From Rhynchospora pubera (taxonomy: Eukaryota > Streptophyta > Magnoliopsida > Poales > Cyperaceae), in the NCBI GenBank assembly GCA_028095005.1, contig CM051461.1, positions 27,959,432 to 28,023,431 on the forward strand: a stretch of DNA of 64,000 bases, read 5' to 3'. The position numbers were made by a program, and so were the translations under genes. The notes beneath the pieces were generated by a model that did no database searches, was not told the DNA's origin, and was given only the letters and a program-made list of their open reading frames with translations. Within the stretch, counting starts at the first letter, position 1. Every line of letters starts with the position of its first letter. This document shows positions 58,275 to 64,000 of this stretch, one piece after another.

Positions 58275-58382
58275 AGGGTTATGGAATTAAGACTTCTGAC
58301 TCCTCTTGAGAAAGTGTTGAAATGCTTATTGAAGAAAAGACTAACAAATTTGGCTGTTCTTGAAGAGTCAATTTGGAAACAA
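58275..58382 (+). pseudogene. Possible continuation of the LINE relic
   Basis: The reading TPLEKVLKCLLKKRLTNLAV followed by LEESIWKQ resembles the linker before the reverse transcriptase in plant LINEs, where an E-E-x-W-x-Q motif is usual. It is separated from the endonuclease relic by about 670 bp holding the 98-bp tandem units. Short, so only suggestive. Confidence 0.4.
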
Positions 58383-59820
58383 AGTGATATATCAGATTTA
58401 TATATGCATTTTGGCCGGACTATACACCTAAACCATAACTCAAGTCATATTATTCACTGTGCTTTTATGCTATATTTGTCAGGATTTGGTACTGCTGCTG
58501 CTTTTCAATTGTTTTGTAGGTACTTAGTGGAAACAACGCAACAATTGGACGTTTTTGGACGAACCGCACGAAGAAATCACTTGGATGCAAGAAGAAAGAC
58601 CTCAATTGGTGTGCTCCAGTCTGTTACAAGCCAGATGACTCATTCCTGACCCGCATGACTCTTAAACCGCAATGGCCATTTGGCCTGGCATTCAGCCTGC
58701 TCCAGCTGAACACTACCTAGAACCACACCTTTTTGGTAAGTTTCTTCTATGGAAACTTACCTCCCTTGCCCTAGGTCGCCTCCACCCAGCTTATATCCTT
58801 CTCCCCTGCCAGAGAGGAGGAATTCCCACGTTCTCCCATCATAGATCCACTTTTGAGGGCCAAAAACACTTGATTCGTGTGTCGTTTCTCCATTGCGGTG
58901 CGAGATTCTACCACCTACTCGTGAGAGGCAGGTTCTAGCACGTGTTTGGAGTCTCTTGTCCAATATTGCAGCGAGTTTCACCGACCCCGAAGCAGTTTGT
59001 GACGCGACGGTGGTACTATTTGACTCGGATATTCGGTTTATTGTTGTATTTCCCACTCTTTATTGTTACATTTGATGCTATGTCTTGTTCGCTGTTATTT
59101 GCTATGATTTGCATGATGTTTGAGACTTTGTTAGACTATTTTATTATATGTCTTAGGGATGTAGTGGTAGTCTATCGATTAGGGATGTTGTAGACTTGAT
59201 TTGTGCTTTATATCATTGTGATTTGTTTGTTGGCATGTTTACTTATTGTTGTTTTCTTATTAATCATTATACACGACTTGATGAATGCGCACATTTAGTT
59301 GGGATAATTAAATATTGAATTGATAAGTTAAACAATAGCAATATCACGAAATAGGTTAAAATCGAAAGATAACCAATTGAGTTGTATGACTAGGTTTCTA
59401 ATTAACCAACCATTAATTAGATGTCTCAATGAACCACAACAAACGGACTTGGACAATTGACCAACGAAAGTTAGGTTAGCAATCCAAGAGGCGTTAGGTT
59501 AGTATAGTATCAACCCAAATCCAAGATGAAAATCATAGGTTCGTGAGTTAGTTACTATCACCCAACCCTTCACAACACGTAGTATTAAGTATGGATTAGG
59601 AAACCAACATTTACGTGGAGTATGCGTTATCCAGAGCAGCCATTCGGGTGTCTGTTCGGCCTATCCTAGCCGAATGGTAGGCCGAATGGTAGGCAGAATG
59701 GTGGCTCTGTCCATCGCATTCGTCAATTCCAGCGACGAAAGTCAAAGAGTTGACACTCCATGATCTAATCACAGATGAAACTCATTCCCTAATGCATACT
59801 TTTGCATATTAAATTCATAC
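58383..59820. other. Unassigned, probably repeat-derived DNA
   Basis: 58550-59010 is less AT-rich than its surroundings and has short ORFs on both strands, none recognised. At 59668-59705 a 13-base unit, CCGAATGGTAGGC, occurs nearly three times in a row. No gene can be supported. Confidence 0.35.
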
Positions 59821-61797
59821 TAGATGGGAAAATCGAGCTTTGCTCGATATATGCGGTATAGATAACCAATGATGAGGACAGAGAAATATGTTATATGGTT
59901 AATATACACACTAATACAATTATTTAGGAGCAGACCGTATTACAGAAATAAATGAATTATTGAAAAAAGTGTCAACGGTTAATATGATGAAATAAAAAAG
60001 GAAAAAAATAATGGCAAAACAAACAATTATATTGAATATGAGTAAACAGGACAGTAAATCAACCAAAATAAAAAAAATGATAGAGAATAAGATAATGGAG
60101 ATATTAATGGGGCCGAAAGTAAAAACACCAAATTTATATTTGTAGGTTTTCAAAGCTATGAATGGACGCAACGTTAGAAAAGTTGCTCTCGTCATCTCCA
60201 AAATAGTCGTCGTTTTCGATTTCTATGTCAGATGTAATCATTGAAATGTTATTAGGCTCATTAAATCTTCATTAAATTTGTTATAGATTGATATTTAAGA
60301 ATAAATTCTTTTCAAATTAGTTATAAAGAGGCAAAAATTGTTCATACGTTGTTGTTATCAATACGTATGGGAACAGAAAATTTACGTAATTGTTATACAA
60401 AATTCCCACATTTATAATGCGTCCTAATTTTTCGCTTCGGTTTCAAAATTCATATCTGATGCTTCCGTTTTAATAAATTATTCGAAAATTTTTTCAGACC
60501 CTGCAATTTACAGAGTTTTCATGATAATTGCCTTCCGTTTTAAATAGTAATGATCATATCATTAAATTTAATTTATTATTTTTTAAATAACTTAGAATCT
60601 TTTTGTAATAATCATATGTTATTTTTTTTTGAGTTTATAATCATATGTTATTTAAAACGTATAAGAGTGCTTATATGTTATTTGTAATAAATAACATATA
60701 GGACAATTTAAAGAAAAATCTGACATACAAAATTATAAGAGTGCTTATACTCCACTAATTTTTCAATTTTCTTTATTAGGTGGCACTTTTGAGCAAATGT
60801 CTGGACTCCAATCTCTTTCTTATATGTCATAATTGTAAAAAAATTGAAATGACAATTCTAACATTTATAATTAACTTAAGTTTTTGGCCTCACTATAAAC
60901 ATTGTTTCTCTTTCGTGTTCTCCACGTACTATAGTACAACATCCAAGGCTTATCAACAGTCAAAAGTAACTACTCAATTAAGTCAAAATGTAAAAAATAA
61001 AAAGAGTTCAAAATGGTTGATTTCAGTTTTCAAGGCCATCTTTGAATTAAGAATTGACATATCTCTTTGTACCAGCAGAGAAAGTTCACGACCCAATATT
61101 ACCATTTTTGAATCAACGACTTCCCAAATTGTGAGATTGATTGGACAGTAGACATGGTCAATCTCACAATTTGGGAACTCGTTCCATTAGATAATTTTAG
61201 AACAGTTAATTTAGAAATAGAAACAAATTAATAATGGAAAAATAGATAAAAAAAAAAAAAAGATAGAGCTACTTTTCAAATTCAGCTGAAGGTTATTTAA
61301 AGGTAAACTGCATAGTTTCTAGGGAAGACTCAAAATAGAGACAATGAAATTGTAACTGCAATAATTATGACCATTATTATCATTATATATTATATTTACA
61401 ATAAAAATTCAACAATTGAATTCACATCAGAACAAAAGAGAAAATAAAATGACATCACCATATATATAGGCTCCTCGACCTCGATTGTTTAGTTTGACAA
61501 TTTTATCTTTCGCATGGAGGCGCTGTGAACTCCTCTATCAGGGAATCCACACATCTGAGATAGATCTCAATTGTTTAAAATTTGAGAAAGATGCAAATAT
61601 TAATTCAAAACCATGACAACTGCAGCCGGTACAAAGTCCAGACCTGAGTTGCTCCGACTTCCTCCAAGACAAAGAACTGGATAAATATAGGTCTTGATTG
61701 CCGATGACATCCTTAGTTGAGGTTCCATCCCTTATGATGGCTACACAACTTTCGGGAGAGGCGGTATATTGTGCTAGTTAGACGAAGTAGATCTACA
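59821..61797. other. AT-rich intergenic DNA
   Basis: No gene recognised. A small inverted pair of 'tcccaaattgtgagattga' and its complement lies at 61122-61180. Otherwise it is AT-rich with short ORFs only. Confidence 0.4.
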
Positions 61798-61847
61798 CAC
61801 TACCAGAAAACAGGTCTTTTGCAACGGAGGTTTAGAGACAGGTTTTT

Positions 61848-62090
61848 CAAAAACCGTTTGAAAATCTATGATAAGAGAGAGAAAAAAATCAGACCAACAA
61901 ATACAAACGGTTTTTACATAAAAACCGTCTCCCCTTTCCCGACTTAGAAGGCGTAAAAGCTGTCAGGTCCATACAGAGACGGTTTTTTCTATTAACCGTT
62001 GTTATTTATATTTTCAGTTAACAACGGTTTCTATAAAAGAACCGTCTTTATCTCCTCAGCAACGGTTTTTTTTTTAACCGTGGCAATTTG
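61848..62090. repeat. CACTA subterminal repeats
   Basis: Short units ACGGTTTTTA / TAAAAACCGT and close variants (AACGGTTTCTATAAAAG, TTAACCGTTG) occur at least eight times in both orientations. In CACTA elements such subterminal repeats are bound by the TNPA-type protein. Confidence 0.8.
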
Positions 62091-62595
62091 TGCGAATTAG
62101 GTCTGGCGCAATCTCTCCCCCTCTCCTCATTCGACAAGTGCCAAATATCCAGCCGCCTCAACCAATTCTCTTCTTCATTAAATTCCTCATTAATATTCCA
62201 TAGCCACTTCTTGAAAAAAAATACCAAAAAATATCCAAAAATTCTGAAAAAATAAGAAATAGAAAGAGAAAAAGATGGAGAGCTGATGTAAGGTAAAAAA
62301 AATAAATTTAAGTAAATATTTGATATTTTTATAATTTTTCTTTTTTTATTTCGGTTTTTCTTAATTTTTGATTAAATTAGTGACTTTTTGGTAATTTTTG
62401 TCATAATTTCAGACCTAATTGAAAGAGACAAGACCTACAAATTATAGATTGAAGGTATATTTCTACAATTTTATCTACATATTTTTATTTCTCACACCCA
62501 ATTAATTATGCATTAATTGCATTTGCATGTTAATTACATGTATTGTCATATAGGACCAAATACCGGAATAATACCGAATTTAGGTCATTGCCCGT

Positions 62596-62882
62596 CCGAG
62601 ATTAATCCATTAGGGATTAATCTCGGATAGTACTCCCGGTCGGGAGTACTGCTCTTTGGATACGATCTGTCTCATTTAGGATAGCGAGTTGTACGTTAGA
62701 TGCAATGTGTTGTGTGAGAAAAATTCGACGGCATTTTCCCTTATGTTCCCACGGATACGTACGCACGAGCAATCGTGTGTTGGCGTATTCAGGGAACATA
62801 AGGGGAAATGCTGCCGAATTTTTCTCACACAACACATTGCATCTAACGTACGCTCGCTAATGAGACAGAGTATCCAAAGAGC
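62596..62882. repeat. Three consecutive inverted repeats upstream of the TNP2-like ORF
   Basis: First, CCGAGATTAATCC and GGATTAATCTCGG (62596-62626). Second, AGTACTCCCG-GT-CGGGAGTACT (62629-62650). Third, a large hairpin with arms at about 62651-62750 and 62791-62882, pairing through 'gttagatgcaatgtgttgtg' and 'ttccccttatgttccc' with few mismatches. Confidence 0.88.
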
Positions 62883-62973
62883 GGGCTAGGATGGTAACCG
62901 GTCTGAAAGCTTGATGTGATAAATAGCCTAATAACCCTAAATCCTGATCATTTCCATATATTTTATTGTTCAG

Positions 62974-63285
62974 ATGGATCGGACGTGGATGTACACAAAT
63001 AATCGGCTCTCGGTTAAATTTCTTAATGGGCTTGAAGAATTTATGGTTTTTGCTAAAGAGAATTTGAAATTGACGGGCTATCATAAACTGCGTTGTCCTT
63101 GTAGTGATTGTCAGAATTTGAGATGCTGGGCTAATTTTGAAGAAGTGAGAGGTCATTTGCTTATGTATGGGTTTCAGCCTGCATATACCCGTTGGACACG
63201 TCATGGAGAGACTAAGGATGAATCTTTACATGCTGGGACTAGTACAAATGTGTTGAACTTACAGTGTGATGAAGAAATAGCCTAA
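62974..63285 (+). CDS. CACTA transposase-associated domain protein (TNP2 N-terminus), partial
   Basis: The ORF starts MDRTWMYTNNRLSVKFLNGL, with a following EEFMVFAKENL and a RCPCSDCQNLRCW cysteine cluster, then GHLLMYGFQPAYTRWTRHGE. This is the N-terminal transposase-associated zinc-binding domain that precedes the TNP2 catalytic region in CACTA elements. It is 103 aa and stops in EEIA. The usual acidic linker and TNP2 core do not follow, so it is either one exon or a truncated copy. The start is well defined by the M-D-R-x-W-M motif. Confidence 0.85.
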   Translation: MDRTWMYTNNRLSVKFLNGLEEFMVFAKENLKLTGYHKLRCPCSDCQNLRCWANFEEVRGHLLMYGFQPAYTRWTRHGETKDESLHAGTSTNVLNLQCDEEIA

Positions 63286-64000
63286 TACGCAAACAATAAA
63301 AAGGAAATGAGGCCAGGCGGCAACCATACTTCAAATAATTATCTGCTTTCTGGACTTATGTATCCTCCTCTTTTTAAAATCAGTGACTTACCCCTCTAAT
63401 AAAGATTTTTTTTCTTCTCCAAATCTTAGTATTTAATAAACTGAGAAGAGTTCTTTTCAGAATGACAAAATTACTGGTTTGTATTTCTTGTTATTCACCT
63501 CTGTTAGTAGAAACTTGACAGACCATGAACTTTAGCATACTTGTTTTATTCATTTTTAGTCCCTGGGGATTTTTATCCAAGTTATACTATGCATGATTTT
63601 GACATGACATATTTGTATCCCCTATATGACGTTGTTGAACTCATGACATGACTTATACTTTTATTTCAAGACCCTTATTTTGATTTGAAGATCCAGGGAC
63701 TGTGAAACCCAGTTTTTAGAATTTTAATTTTTGCATGCTTAATTATTTTAGTTGCTATGTAAAATTATTTTAAGCATTGATTTAATGTTGAGTAAAAATT
63801 TTTGTGGTTTAATTGGGACCCAAACTTATTGAAATAGTGCTTAAATCTGAAGTTTTAAGTGAATAAGCAATTTTAGAGGAAATGAAGGACTATTTTGTAA
63901 AGTCCACCATATAATATTTACCCCCTTACACCTTTTCCCCACCAGCCATTTTTCTCTCTCTCTCTCCCACCTACTTCTTCTTCCTCCAACAGAAATTTAT
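63286..64000. other. Unassigned DNA downstream of the CACTA ORF
   Basis: No TNP2 core or other recognisable protein. The last 50 bp are pyrimidine-rich (tctctctctctctccc, cttcttcttcctcc), as often seen in plant 5' UTRs, so a gene may start just past the window. Confidence 0.3.

Larger units (their letters stand above)
61798..64000 (+). mobile_element. CACTA (En/Spm) transposon, left part, runs to window edge
   Basis: The terminus CACTACCAGAAAACAGG at 61798 is the standard CACTA end. It is followed by a subterminal block of repeated ACGGTTTTTA-type motifs (61848-62090), strong palindromes (62596-62882) and an ORF with the N-terminal domain found in CACTA TNP2 transposases (62974-63285). The right end is not in the window, and no TNP2 core is seen before 64000, so the element is either cut by the window or internally deleted. 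Confidence 0.85.

Noticed and set aside
58672..59056. Overlapping ORFs on both strands in a less AT-rich patch
   Set aside because: Neither strand shows a known family or splice structure; base composition alone explains the open frames.
62617..62889. ORFs on both strands with similar proteins (LCEKNS...MFP)
   Set aside because: The two arms of one large hairpin read in mirror image; no protein family is recognised.

Overview
The window is nuclear DNA from a flowering plant, most likely a eudicot. It is AT-rich, its genes are split into many exons with plant-type introns, and the space between them is packed with plant transposable elements (MULE, hAT, Tourist-like and CACTA DNA elements, a Copia LTR retrotransposon, LINE remnants). 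I cannot name the species. No operon, CRISPR array, rRNA or tRNA gene was seen.

Five host genes can be assembled exon by exon, with reading phase agreeing at nearly every junction. They are: a secreted polygalacturonase (GH28, + strand, 8964-11436, 9 exons, 433 aa); a MORC-family GHKL ATPase (- strand, 12079-18825, 19 exons, 675 aa); the ubiquitin E2 variant UEV1 (+ strand, 27433-29403, 4 exons, 147 aa); a large plant membrane protein with an Ig-like ectodomain and about nine membrane segments (- strand, 29925-36787, 14 exons, 1084 aa); and the SSU-processome protein MPP10 (- strand, 48757-55444, 14 coding exons, about 553 aa). Polygalacturonase/MORC and UEV1/membrane protein are convergent pairs. 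The five serve unrelated functions: cell-wall pectin, chromatin silencing, K63 ubiquitin chains, an unknown membrane role, and ribosome biogenesis.

Layout. 1-8.9 kb is repeat territory: a CGTGT-rich tract, nested Tourist-like MITEs, a decayed U-box gene fragment cut off by a minisatellite, an hAT MITE with a perfect 8-bp target duplication, and a 2.9-kb MULE with long TIRs and a broken transposase. 8.9-18.8 kb holds polygalacturonase and MORC. 19-27.4 kb is intergenic, with a 2.6-kb hAT insertion that keeps a transposase relic. 27.4-36.8 kb holds UEV1 and the membrane protein. 39.8-44.6 kb is a Copia element with 141-bp LTRs and a 5-bp target duplication. 44.8-47.5 kb is MITEs and short tandem repeats. 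48.7-55.4 kb is MPP10. 55.6-61.8 kb is MITEs, LINE relics and unassigned AT-rich DNA. From 61.8 kb a CACTA (En/Spm) element enters and runs to or past the window edge.

Notable points: three separate GC-AG introns with strong AG|GCAAG donors, one of which can be read through in frame; MITEs sitting in introns of three of the five genes, including a 400-bp palindromic element in MORC whose repeat motif carries splice-donor-like GTGAGT on both strands; and a MULE whose TIRs each carry two copies of a hairpin-forming module. I found no clearly new multi-gene system. The least characterised gene is the Ig-like/multi-pass membrane protein.
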